64,000 nt of DNA from Isoetes taiwanensis (Eukaryota; Streptophyta; Lycopodiopsida; Isoetales; Isoetaceae), in assembly GCA_021234155.1 (NCBI GenBank), contig JAJEKV010000003.1, positions 15,730,386 to 15,794,385 of the forward strand, read 5' to 3'. The notes under the pieces are model-generated. The model saw only the letters and a list, made by a program, of their open reading frames with translations. It did no database searches and was not told where the DNA came from. Made by a program: the position numbers and the translations under genes. The first letter of the stretch is position 1. Each line of letters starts with the position of its first letter. Shown piece by piece: positions 10,851 through 20,906 of this stretch.

Positions 10851-13575
10851 GTCTCAAACTTTTTCAAATTATAGCTTTCGCATTTTGAGAGTCATGAGGA
10901 TAATACATTTTGACTTAGATATGGAACATATAATGAGGGAAAGCTTTGGAATACGGAACTAGAAGCACATATATTAGGGTATAGATAAGCTTGAGATGTT
11001 CCAAGAAATCATTATTTGGTCTTCGTGAACGATAAAAATCAATTCATTCAATTCTTGATCCATTGCCGTAGTGGGGTGTATCAACAACCTACAAGATGAT
11101 AACTTGGTGTGGGTAAAAACAAGCAAGACAAAACCATTAGGCTTTGCATTTTTTGAATCCTCATAGCCGGGCTTTCATATCATCCAAAAATAGACTAGGA
11201 ACAACGAAAATGGGCCCCTTAATTTAGGAACCTACATGAACCATAAAAGCCCGTCTATAACAATCTTGCCATAGAGATTCTCTAATCATGAGACTATGCA
11301 TGCACCAACTATTCCGAGTTCGGCAACAAAAAGATTGACAATTTGTCATCGGGCCAATGATTTTTGAGCATGGCCTAGTGTTTGTTAACAACATTTGAAA
11401 CTCCCTTTGGCCCAACTAGAGTCTATAGCATATGGGCCCATTTTAAGAATATAATGGATTTGTATGCATGTGCATGCACAAACGCATGAGAGATAGAAAG
11501 TGAATGAATTGATTTGATTTCTATTGCCTTCCAAGTGCTTAGAAAAGTTGTTTTACCGGCCTTTTTTTTGGGCGGGGGAGGGGGGGGGTGGGGGAGAAAG
11601 CTCTAGGTCCATGGACCCTATTTCCTCATGTGCTATGTTTTCCTATGTTTCATTCAAACCTGCGCCATGAATTCTTGTGAGTATAATTAGTCATGATCAA
11701 AGACTTCATTGCATGTGGTCCATGGTGACGTGGGATGGGTTTGTGATGTATGCCTATGTTGAGTGCAACATGTGCCATTTAAAAGTCTCAACCTTATAAA
11801 ATTAATCACATCAAAAGAGAAAGCATTAGGCACATGAGGTAACTAGGAGGACTTTTTTCAAATGTTTGGAAATATATGTGGCCTCTAGTCAGGTGTGGTC
11901 GGTTGCTTTACGGAAAGGCTGTGCTAACGGGATGCCAAGGGCCCAGGTAAAATATGGAGAGGAGTATAAGGGGGAAGACGCACGTGGCAAAAGCAGGACA
12001 AGAGAATTGGATTGAATTTACCAAGGGGTGTGTGGCTCCCATCGGAAAAGGACTACTGTGCAGCATGTGGTATGGATCTCTTTATCAAAGAGATAGGCTG
12101 GCGGCCTCAGCTGCGGGACCCGAAAACAAGTAGAGGGTCTAAAGTGCCACGCTGGGAATGGGAAAGTGGGAGAGTTGTTTGTCTTTGTTGGGGTGGTGGT
12201 GGTGGAGGTGCCGGTGGGTAAGACGTCATCCTGGCATGGTGCCAGCTCCCCAGCCAGACGAGTACAGGCATGGATCCCATGTGCATCATTCACCCACGAT
12301 CCATAGCTCTTATGACTCCCAGGGCTTTTGTTGGCACAACAATCCACTTCTTCTTTGTCGTCTAATGGATCAAAAGAAGAAAGCCCAGATCTCATGCCCT
12401 AGGTCCATCCTTCAGGTGCTGGAGCTGGCTAAGATCGAATCGAATCCGCCGAAGCTGACACCAATACTGCAGTGCAGAACCCTTACCTTGTTTCCTGTTT
12501 GGCAATGCCCACGTACCATCACCACAGGCACAGTTACCCAACCTGGCGTCGTCAGTCTTTGGCCCTCTCAACGCTTTAGATGGGACACCTGTAATTATTT
12601 CCCAAAATCTTCGCTAGAAAGTGTTTTGGGCCCCCCAGATACCACATGCTCTTCTGCATTTGTCCTGTTTGTTGATATAACGGAGGACATTGTCATCTTT
12701 TTTACCCCAGATGCTGTCAAATTTTTGTGCAAGTTGACTACCGTTTTTGTCTGTCGTCCATACAATAGTGCATGCAACAGTCGGCCCACATAACAGCTCA
12801 GGAAGGAGCTTTAAAGGCCACCAGCCAGACCAGAAAAAAGACCGCTTCACATGCTCTGCTCAACATTATATCTATGGGCCTAAATATGTCCATCACGCAT
12901 GCATGCCATTTTAATAGTTAATAAAAGACAAAGGCAGGCTGTTGAAGCCGCCCACGTGCATTTGAACTTGTAAACAAAGCCACCTGAATAAGCTTAATAA
13001 TTGGATCTAGTCTCTCTGCTCAGGAGGGATAAGCATGATGATTAGGTGTTAGCCTATTTGTTGCACAAGTTGTCCTTTCTTTTTGAAATTTTATTTGTTT
13101 ATGCGGCTGCTTTTTGACAAGTGGGGATGGTGCACATATGCCCCTAGTGAAATAATTGAGTCAACTTGGCACAACTTGTCATGTGTGTGTAGCAATGTGG
13201 GCAAGTTGCCCACGAATTTTATCTTCCCGCAATCCCCTTCCGTCTCTACGCTCGGCCGTTGACATGCGATATCGTCCTTTATCAAGTCATTGAGACAATA
13301 AAAAATGGATGTCATTTTCCAATCACAAACATCATCAGGTGTTGCTAAACCAATAGTTTAATTCTAAATCCTAATTAACAACATGTTTATACAGATTACA
13401 CCCCCATCCTTTCCTTTCATCAATCATTGCAAGCCCACATCAAATCTCTTACCTTTCCTTTTGTATTTTAGTACCACTTCGCCTTTTTAGAAAGCAATAC
13501 TATTGAAGAAGTTATAATATTTATAACATATTTAACGACCATATATTTTCCTTTAAAAAGTTATAAGGCATAAAA
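10851..13575. other. Intergenic region with a G-rich tract
   Basis: No gene recognised. There is a G-run stretch at 11572-11598 with several runs of four or more G. A relatively GC-rich patch at about 11,900-12,800 has CACGTGGC (11982) and several open frames on both strands, none with a recognisable domain. Confidence 0.4.
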
Positions 13576-14639
13576 ATGTCTGTCCTTTATGGAGCGGCGC
13601 CGCCACTGGGCCCCCTCCCCGATCCCCTGCTTCCTCTCACATCCCTCCCCTTCCCCTGTTACGGCGTGCTTCCTCTACTTCGATTCTTCAAAGATCTGCC
13701 AGTTTTTGCTGAAACAGCTTCGATCTGCCAGTTTCTGCTGAATCCCTTACTTCCTCTGTTTCGAATATGCTGGTTTATGAGCTAGAACAGCTTAGAATCG
13801 GAAGCTCTTGGCCAGATGGCTATGGCAGGCGGGAAGCGAAAATCGGAAGGGTAATAGCATACGAAAACCTTATTATCTTCTGTACATGTATTATGAAGAT
13901 CTTCGTCTGTCAGCGCGATTCTGTTGTTTTTAATGGGATACACGGTTGAGGGCTTTCTAAGGTGCCGCTGGCTCTGTGTTCAGTTTCTATGCTTTCTTCT
14001 ACGAGCGAAGAATTTTTGGATTGAGATTTGGGGATCATTTTAGGGCGGAAGGAATGCCCCTCCTCAGGGCAATTAGGCTACTCAATACTAAAAATCATGA
14101 CATCATATCAGAGAATATACTACTTTTATTGTGGTTAATAAGTGCAACATTGTCATTCAATGTGAAGTCGGCATATTTTTCACTTTGCTTGTGATGACTG
14201 GTGATGTTCAAAGGAGAATTGCCATGAATGGATGTCTTGATTAGCTGGCCTTAACTGTTTTTAACTGTTTTTTTGGCATTTCCTATACAACGTGTATATG
14301 TGATCAGTGTGTGCCAAACTTCTTAATCCTTTTAAGTTAATTTCCTGAGATTTTTTAGAGTATTCGGAAGGTGGCTGGTTTAGTCAGAAAATTCCTGCCA
14401 TGATTCTTGGCCATCGAAAAATTTCCTTTGTAAAATTAATCAATCAGAAGTGCATAACGTTTTGAAACAGTAAATTAAGGACTTTCAAAACACTTAAACT
14501 AAGAGGGCTCCAAATGCAACATCTCCAAAATGAGTTTCTAGATATTCATATTACATAAAATCCAAACAGTAGAAGTCTTAAACATATAAACTGAAATACT
14601 TGTAGTCATAAATTTGTAGATTAAAATGTCAACATCAGC
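13576..14639 (+). other. Possible orphan first exon or promoter remnant
   Basis: GC-rich leader-like sequence (13590-13800) is followed by a short frame starting MAMAGGKRKSE (13817) that runs into a GGTAAT donor-like site near 13850. No continuation exon was recognised downstream. It could be a gene remnant or non-coding RNA, with weak support. Confidence 0.2.
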
Positions 14640-16032
14640 AACTAAGCTTCAATGTTAATATAATCCTCTTCGGTTTCCATGTCTTCTTCAATGTTTAGAA
14701 AAAAACGGTTTCCATGTCTTCTTCAATGTTTAGAAAAAAATCCAACTCATCATCGGTTGGCATTGCAAATCCTTGAATTTCAGGACTACCTGTATTAATG
14801 TGCCTAAATTTTGCAGCTAATTCCCAATGCTTTATGCTGGCAGAGAAGTCAAAGTCTTCCAAACTTGAACCTTCAATAGCAATTCAAACCAAAGCATCAA
14901 CTGCAGGTGATTTTAACTTTAACCTTAACAAATGTTAACTCTACTAAAACCACGTTCGCATGCTGCTGTGCTACAACATTGAACAAGCCCGATTTTTGCA
15001 ACTTTCAACAATTCTGGATGTTTCAGGGCCCATGTTTATGTGCAAGAAATCATAGTCCAAGCATCTGCGTAGCTTTTTCCAGCCCAATCTGTACTTGCTT
15101 GCATTTTGAATTTTAAAAACTCCTTCAAAAACTGATCCTTGTCAATAAGAGCATGAAATTCTTTCCCATTTCCATATTTTTTTCTCCCAAAAAAATCAGC
15201 AAGCTTATGGATCTCATCGCTGCCAAACTTTTGTAAATCTCTAGCTCGTTTAGGCATATTCACAGGTGCCAAAACTTTTAAACATGTCAACAACTCTTGT
15301 TCTTTCATACGCTCCTTCAAGCAAGCAACTAAGGCACGAGAAAATGCCTCTTGAAATGATATTGCCGCAGCCAGATCTTCTCCTACAATGGACCTTCTTA
15401 TTTCTACTCCCCTATACATGTTGCCTTTAACAACACTACGTAGAGCAAAAAGTAACCCCTCATGTCTATGATTTTCAATTCGTGGTGGTCCAAATTCAGG
15501 AATGATAGGATAACCCCCCAACATCGAATCCATTCAGATCTATTGGACGCTCCTTCAAATACTCAGCCTCAATCTCCATAACAGTATTGTTGTATAAGCT
15601 GCCAATCGTGGTAACATCCACAAAGTTCTTTTGAAAGTCAAGGCTCAAGTCTGTCCTTTTCTGAAGGATATCAGCAGGGTAATGCAATATATAAATTACC
15701 TGCAATATATGTAAAAAGGTCAATCATTTATAGAAAAAAATGGGTGTGCCAAGTTTCAGCTGTATTATTTGTTTAGAGCACACTAGAAATACAGGAAACA
15801 TATCAGACTTCTAATTTCAAACTAAAAACTAGAAATACCAATTTACTTTAAAGTCGCGTAAGTTATCATATAAAGTCACGTTTTCCTCCTTCAACACACT
15901 CAAAATTGGTTCTAGAATATCACATAACTTCTTAATTGCACGGTGCCTACTAAGCCACCGTGTTTGCTAAATTCCTTGTGCCCTTAGTTCGTCGTACTCA
16001 AGCTCTTTTTCCATATCAGCCAATATGTTTAA
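14640..16032 (-). pseudogene. hAT-type transposase, C-terminal half (ZNF862/KIAA1586-like group)
   Basis: In minus-strand order: TRWLSRHRAIKKLCDILEP (15,962-15,900), a ~140-bp intron-like gap, HYPADILQKRTDLSLDFQKN (15,690-15,630), FPxIPEFGPP-type text (~15,500), and the hAT dimerisation segment with CCSTAACERGFSRVN (~14,980-14,935), ending in an acidic tail. These are hallmarks of hAT-related domesticated or element transposases (the RWLSRH block and the ERxFS C-terminal dimerisation motif). Nonsense codons (TAG at 15967-15969, others near 14,920) and frameshifts show decay. The N-terminal half lies beyond the 8.4-kb insertion at 24440-24960, and the two halves rejoin in one frame. Confidence 0.85.
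14671..14740. repeat. 35-bp tandem duplication
   Basis: Two perfect copies of a 35-bp unit beginning CGGTTTCCATGTC (14671-14705 and 14706-14740), near the 3' end of the hAT pseudogene. Confidence 0.95.
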
Positions 16033-16110
16033 TGGGCGATGGGCGATGTGCGATGGGCGATGGGCGATGTGGGCGATGTGCAATGTGGGGCGATGGGCGA
16101 TGGGCGATCG
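16033..16110 (+). repeat. GGGCGAT-type short tandem repeats at the insertion's 5' edge
   Basis: About ten imperfect units of TGGGCGA or GATGGGC with variants (TGTGCGA, TGTGGGCGA). The array starts exactly at the hAT breakpoint. An isolated GGCGATGGGCGATT recurs at 16381. Confidence 0.9.
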
Positions 16111-16159
16111 ACAGCGATGACCAGGTAAGTGCATCCCCTCATCTCCTAATGTTCATCTT

Positions 16160-16171
16160 CCTATATAAATA
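16160..16171 (+). promoter_or_regulatory. TATA-like element near the insertion's 5' edge
   Basis: CTATATAAATAG, a strong TATA consensus ~130 bp inside the insert. No ORF starts directly downstream, so its role is unknown. Confidence 0.35.
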
Positions 16172-16553
16172 GTTTAGATTATAAATAATGTAACCATGTT
16201 CGGGCCGAGAGGGAATAGCCGATTGTCTGTGTATGAATATTACACCCGAGTACTGGATCAAGACAGATGGTTGATACAATATGTACGGTATCACTCATCA
16301 CAATCCGGCATGATTGGAGCATAAGAAAATGGTGGAAACTCGCAGGAATGGAAACGTCAGGGAAAGGAACTCACGATTCCGGCGATGGGCGATTCAAAAT
16401 TACATATCTGTTGGGGGGAAAAAAAAAAGGGAAAAAAAGAGAGATAATTGAAAAATCACCGAATTTATAATTACTTGAGCAATTAAAGGGGATGGGATAC
16501 GTGGCAAGATGGGGAGAGAACGTTAGACGACTGAACAGCTACAATGGATGGAA

Positions 16554-16868
16554 CACGTGGCAATGCCGGGAGAGAGCGTGAACAGATAATAATAAAATAT
16601 AAAAATAAAACGTAGGGAATTAGCACGTATGACCGGAATGACGTGTCGTCATAATCATGACACCTACGGGAGGCGTAATAATGAAAATATAGAGAAAAGG
16701 GGGAAAATGTACGTGTGTCAGCGAAGCGAATTAGCTAGGGACAGGTGGCGGATATTCACACACGAAAATTCGAGTGACAGGATAGGACAAGACCAGCATT
16801 TAAGATAGATGGTCATATTAAATGAGCGGGAATTCAGACAGATTTTGTAAACCCTAAAGGTTATATAA
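16554..16868 (+). promoter_or_regulatory. Putative promoter of the PLATZ-like ORF
   Basis: CACGTG G-box in AACACGTGGCAA (16554-16559) and a TATA element GGTTATATAAC (16858-16868) lie upstream of the ATG at 17003, with a ~110-bp leader rich in CTTGAGCTCTTGAG-type repeats. Inferred from motifs and spacing. Confidence 0.45.
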
Positions 16869-17002
16869 CAGTTGTAACGAGGAAGAGATGAAGTGTGAAG
16901 ACCCTCCCTCAAGATTTCTCAGCCTCTTGAGCTCTTGAGTTCTTGAATTCAAGATTAGCAGGAAGGCGCCAATCCGTCTCTGGCTCAGCTCAGAAACAGA
17001 AA

Positions 17003-17551
17003 ATGGATAAGGGGAAGAAAGTTGCCGTCGATAGAGATGGGGAGAAGAAAAATGTCAAGAAGCGACCCAGTTCTGGCGTCCCAGGCACCCTCACGGTGCC
17101 TTATAATCCTGACCTCGAGGATCTTAATCCTTGGTGTATTTGTGAACCAGATTGTATGTGTTTAGGCTGGGGTCTGTCATCATGCATCAGTTGCGGTCGC
17201 GTTCACTGTCTATTTTGTGACCGAATCCACCATGCACAGTCGATGCGGGATCATGGCTATAATCTAGGGTTGCTGGAGGTGCTTGGAGTCTTAGGCGACA
17301 AGAATGATTCAGTGCGGCGCCAGGACCTGGACAGAACTATGCAGTGCTTCAATCGACTGCAGATTCATGCTGCAATACAGAGGTCCTCTAGCTATCAGCA
17401 CAACCTTATGATATGTGACTTCGGAAAGGTTTGTATATATTGCTGCGGAAAAAACCCTGTTGATTTTATGTGCCGAGCTTACATGGGAAGAAACTTTGAA
17501 AAAGTTAAGAAGATCAGGAAGCCGTCTACAGAAAAAAAGCAAAAGAAGTAA
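17003..17551 (+). CDS. PLATZ-like zinc-binding protein encoded inside the LINE insertion
   Basis: Intact 182-codon frame from the first ATG (MDKGKKVAVD). A Lys-rich basic N-terminus (~1-30) is followed by a Cys/His cluster, CICEPDCMC (~49-57), then CISCGRVHCLFCDRIHH (~66-82, spacing C-x2-C-x4-C-x2-C-x3-H), a helical segment DSVRRQDLDRTMQCFNRLQ (~103-121), then CIYCCGKNPVDFMC (~149-162), and a basic Lys-rich tail. Order and spacing match plant PLATZ proteins, which bind zinc and A/T-rich DNA and act in the nucleus. The last PLATZ cysteine is replaced (Met), so the second zinc site may be altered. It lies on the same strand as, and 2.2 kb upstream of, LINE ORF1. Family call from motif spacing; function in the element is unknown. 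Confidence 0.65.
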   Translation: MDKGKKVAVDRDGEKKNVKKRPSSGVPGTLTVPYNPDLEDLNPWCICEPDCMCLGWGLSSCISCGRVHCLFCDRIHHAQSMRDHGYNLGLLEVLGVLGDKNDSVRRQDLDRTMQCFNRLQIHAAIQRSSSYQHNLMICDFGKVCIYCCGKNPVDFMCRAYMGRNFEKVKKIRKPSTEKKQKK

Positions 17552-18853
17552 ATCTTCGGGAGTAAGATACAATGAAATCATGAGAGGCAGCGAAAGAATG
17601 GAGGGGCTTGAAGGGGCTGCATGCCATGCCTTTTTATTTTTATCTTTTTATCTGTTCTTTTCTGTTTTTCTGTTCGTCCTTTAATCAAACCTTTTAGCTT
17701 CAGCCTCATCAGTGATTTTCGGGCAACTGCCAAGGATAGGTAATACATATCAGCATAAGGCTGTATAAAAATGTTCGGGTGATGCGGGTAAACCCGGGCA
17801 GAAAAGGAACAAATTTTGTTTGAGAATGGCCGATCATGTTTAAGAATGGCTGAATAAGCCAGAATATATAACTGTGAAAAGCCATTTTTCTTTTGAATAT
17901 AAGCTATAATTATGCAGTAAATACAGCTTCTTATGTATCGCATATCAGCTGTTTCTTAGTGTCAATTACTTTCTCTTTAGAGTAAAGCGATATATTCCTT
18001 ATTTATGTCTCTTAGATCACTCTAGACTGTATGTAGTCAAGTAGCAATTGGCAAATTAGCAGCTAGCAGTGTAACTGAAGATTTCTCCATGCATTTCTGT
18101 GATGACTATATAAAACTGTATCGGGTGGTATATGGGAATATAAGAAAAGGATTTCTAAAGTATATTTGGACACTATCTACAACGTTAAATATAGGGCTGG
18201 CTGGCTTTTCGATAAACTATCCTGCACACGACTTTATTTTTGTAAGATGTACAATTTGGGCGACTAACGAAATGTCACAATTCAACAAATGGTAAGATTT
18301 CTATGTGTACGGTTAAATACGCAATATGGATATCCACCCAAATGCAGGGAAAAGATGATAGCAAGTACGACAGTAAAGAGATCCACCCAAAAAGCAGGGT
18401 AAAGGTGATGGCAGCACGACAGTAAATATATCAGTTAGACAAGATAGCAACCACAAAACACAGGAACAGATACACAGGAGCAAGGGAAAATCCAAGCACA
18501 CAGAAACAGTAGGAAATACAGAAGACAGATACTCATAACAGCTAAGAGCATAAGGGGATGCTAAAGAGCATGTTTACGAGGCCAGCATGCACAATGGCAG
18601 AGGATAAATAAACGGGGGTCACAGAACCAACGCAAAGAGAAAAGGACAAGGGTGGTGAACCCTGGATGGACTCAAAACTCAAAACTGATGGGAGAAAAGT
18701 AAACCGAAGAGACCCGAAAACAACGACTTGTGTAAGGCCGACATACAGATGGAAGGCAGATGGAAGAGAACAGATGCATGGACGGACAACGAAAGCAAGG
18801 GAGAAAGGCAAATCATAGGGAGCAAAGCGAAACAAAGATAAAGTCTTGAACGA
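17552..18853 (+). other. Spacer between the PLATZ-like ORF and the LINE monomers
   Basis: No ORF of note. A repeated phrase (ATCCACCCAAA..GCAGGG..AAAG.TGAT..CA..ACGACAGTAAA) occurs at about 18331-18375 and 18380-18426, so there is a short diverged tandem repeat. Confidence 0.5.
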
Positions 18854-19250
18854 GAGAGTCTCAACCTCCGCCGCACGCCAGTATAGCGAGGGCTAGACCC
18901 ACCAACTGGTAAACTGGAGTACTACAAATCGAGAAAATGTAACATATATAAGGTCGCAAGACCGTAAGAGTAAAAGGTGGACAGAATAAGATACGGGACA
19001 GAGAGGCTCAGCCTCCGCTGTACACCAGGATAGCGAGGGCAAGACCCACCAACTGGTAAATCTGGACCACTATAAACTCAAAAACAAGTGCAAAATGCAC
19101 AAACTGCGAAATGCAAAAATAAGAGTAAAAAGCGGACGGAATAAGTTACGGGACAGAGAGGCTCAGCCTACGTCGTACACCAGGATAGCGAGGGCTAGAC
19201 CCACCAACTGGTATCCGTGCCACTACAAACTCAAATACTCACGGACACAG
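18854..19250 (+). repeat. 5'UTR tandem monomers of the LINE
   Basis: Three units start at 18854, 19001 and 19156 (periods 147 and 155 bp; the third is cut short). The shared core contains GAGGCTCAGCC, ATAGCGAGGGC and GACCCACCAACTGGTA. Unit 1 contains TATATAAGG (18944-18952). The arrangement recalls the promoter monomers of mammalian L1 families; promoter activity is inferred. Confidence 0.85.
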
Positions 19251-19757
19251 TGTACGGCCCCCGGGGGATTCACCTTTGATCAGCGTATAACCCATGAGAG
19301 TTCAACAGAGGGGTGTTTTTTGAACCATTTGCGTACGTATACTTAGGGGTTAGGGGTGTTTTTAGGCACTAATTTGGAGCAATACCTATACACAGAGGGG
19401 TCAAATTGCCTTTTAAAATTGCGTATACAAGGGGGGTTTTTTGCTACCCTCCGAACGCAGATGCCATACCCCTTTTATGTATAAGTGCACCCCCCGGTTG
19501 TACGGCCCAGCATGTATGGACAAGTACATAAATAAACGCAGAAGGACGGGAATCGAATCTCATGACATAAAGGAGGTCAGCGCCAGCCAATCATTATAGG
19601 AGGGGATAGTGAGAGGCTCGAGGAACAGAGCAAATAATAAATATTGAACGCAGAATAATTAACGGGTATTCCAATATTCAAAATTCAAAAACAGGATTAA
19701 CGGTGAATTTTCGAATTAGCAGACCGTTTGAGGTTTTCGGTATATATACGGGATAGA
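19251..19757 (+). other. Leader between the monomers and ORF1
   Basis: Contains several GGGG..TTTTT phrases (19312-19440) and a TATATATA stretch (19740-19748). No coding sequence. Confidence 0.4.
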
Positions 19758-20906
19758 ATGAATATGGCAATATCGCATCGTACAGGTTGTAGTGATCACG
19801 TGGACGAAGAGTACAGCGGCACAATACATCTCGAAGCTATGGCGGAAAGCACCAACCTTAGTCAGATAAAAAGAGCAGATGCAGCAAGAGCACCGGCAAG
19901 TCAACAAGACCTCAGAGATTTTCTAGCACAGATAAACAAGCAGCTGGAGACTAGGATACCCAGCATGGATGCACTCAACACGCTAGCGGAATCAGTCAAC
20001 CGAAACAAGGTAGCCATTGCTAGCATGGACGTGAGGATAGTAGGAGTGGAAAAGACAAGCGAGGAAATGCAGCGCAGGATGGACGAGATTGAGGAGGAAA
20101 AAGCCAAGATCCTGAATAGGTTGGTTGAATTAGAAAAAGGAAATATTCAATTGAATGCATGGGAGTCATTTGATAAAATAAAACCGCATATTGTAGAGTA
20201 TGAGGAACAGACTAGAATTAGGCATGACGTTAGGCTTATAGGGATAGCAGAGAAACCTAATGAGGATACGTACCAAGTGACTGCAGAGGTGATAGAGGTG
20301 ATCTTCAAAGAACACAGGAGCATCATTGTCAAAGCCGTACGATCGTATCAATGGAGGGGGAGAGCGAGACACATAAACTTGACGCTCAGGGATCGATCAG
20401 CCAAGGAGAGGGTATTACGCATAGGATCCAGGCTGAGAAATGGGATCAAGGTACAGGAAGCACTAACGGTAATGGAAAGACAGGGGCTACACGGGGAGCT
20501 AGCCAAGGCCAGAGAACTGAACCAGGCGGGGGTCAAAAATGGCAGGGTGTTCTTGCACAAAAGAATGCGAGAACTGACAGGAACGCGGCAGGACCAAAGA
20601 TCGGGAGCTCAGGAACCAGGGAGGTTGACGGATGTGGAGACGAATGTGGAGAAGGAGAATATCAACCCACAGGGGGGCCCTGCACAGGTGCACGAGAACA
20701 CGGCGATGACAGCAATAGCCCCCGACACGAGCCAGTACAGAGGGGAAGAAAGAGGGGGAAAAGGGGCCGGCGTAGATCGAACAGCACGAGCCGGGAATAT
20801 GGATCCAACCCCGACCATGAAAACAAGAGGGAGACCAAGAAGACTGGGAAATGGAGCGGAACACACGGACACCCCGAGAGAGCAACCGCGAGGAAAGAGA
20901 TGCTGA
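19758..20906 (+). CDS. LINE ORF1: coiled-coil/RRM RNA-binding protein, L1-ORF1p-like
   Basis: Open frame of 382 codons from ATG 19758 (or 355 from MAEST at 19839). A heptad-rich coiled coil (LETRIPSMDALNTLAESV through EEEKAKILNRLVELEKG) precedes an RRM-like stretch starting HDVRLIGIAEKP, with AVRSYQWRGRARHINLTLRD and KERVLRIGSRLR, then a basic C-terminal part with GRVFLHKRMRELTG and a low-complexity tail. This order (coiled coil, RRM, basic C-terminal domain) is that of vertebrate L1 ORF1p, an RNA chaperone forming trimers in the retrotransposition particle. Plant L1s usually have a different ORF1 with DUF4283 and CCHC knuckles, as in the second LINE of this window. The frame is intact. It overlaps ORF2 by 7 nt. 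Confidence 0.8.
   Translation: MNMAISHRTGCSDHVDEEYSGTIHLEAMAESTNLSQIKRADAARAPASQQDLRDFLAQINKQLETRIPSMDALNTLAESVNRNKVAIASMDVRIVGVEKTSEEMQRRMDEIEEEKAKILNRLVELEKGNIQLNAWESFDKIKPHIVEYEEQTRIRHDVRLIGIAEKPNEDTYQVTAEVIEVIFKEHRSIIVKAVRSYQWRGRARHINLTLRDRSAKERVLRIGSRLRNGIKVQEALTVMERQGLHGELAKARELNQAGVKNGRVFLHKRMRELTGTRQDQRSGAQEPGRLTDVETNVEKENINPQGGPAQVHENTAMTAIAPDTSQYRGEERGGKGAGVDRTARAGNMDPTPTMKTRGRPRRLGNGAEHTDTPREQPRGKRC

Noticed and set aside
12018-12793. GC-richer overlapping frames as a possible gene
   Set aside because: Frames on both strands lack domains, splice support or family resemblance.
16033-16110. CRISPR-like array
   Set aside because: Units are about 7 bp with no spacers, and the genome is eukaryotic; it is a simple short tandem repeat.
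20351-20899. 231-codon frame starting at 20351 overlapping ORF1
   Set aside because: It is ORF1 read in the ORF2 frame. Only the part from ATG 20900 is recognisable endonuclease.
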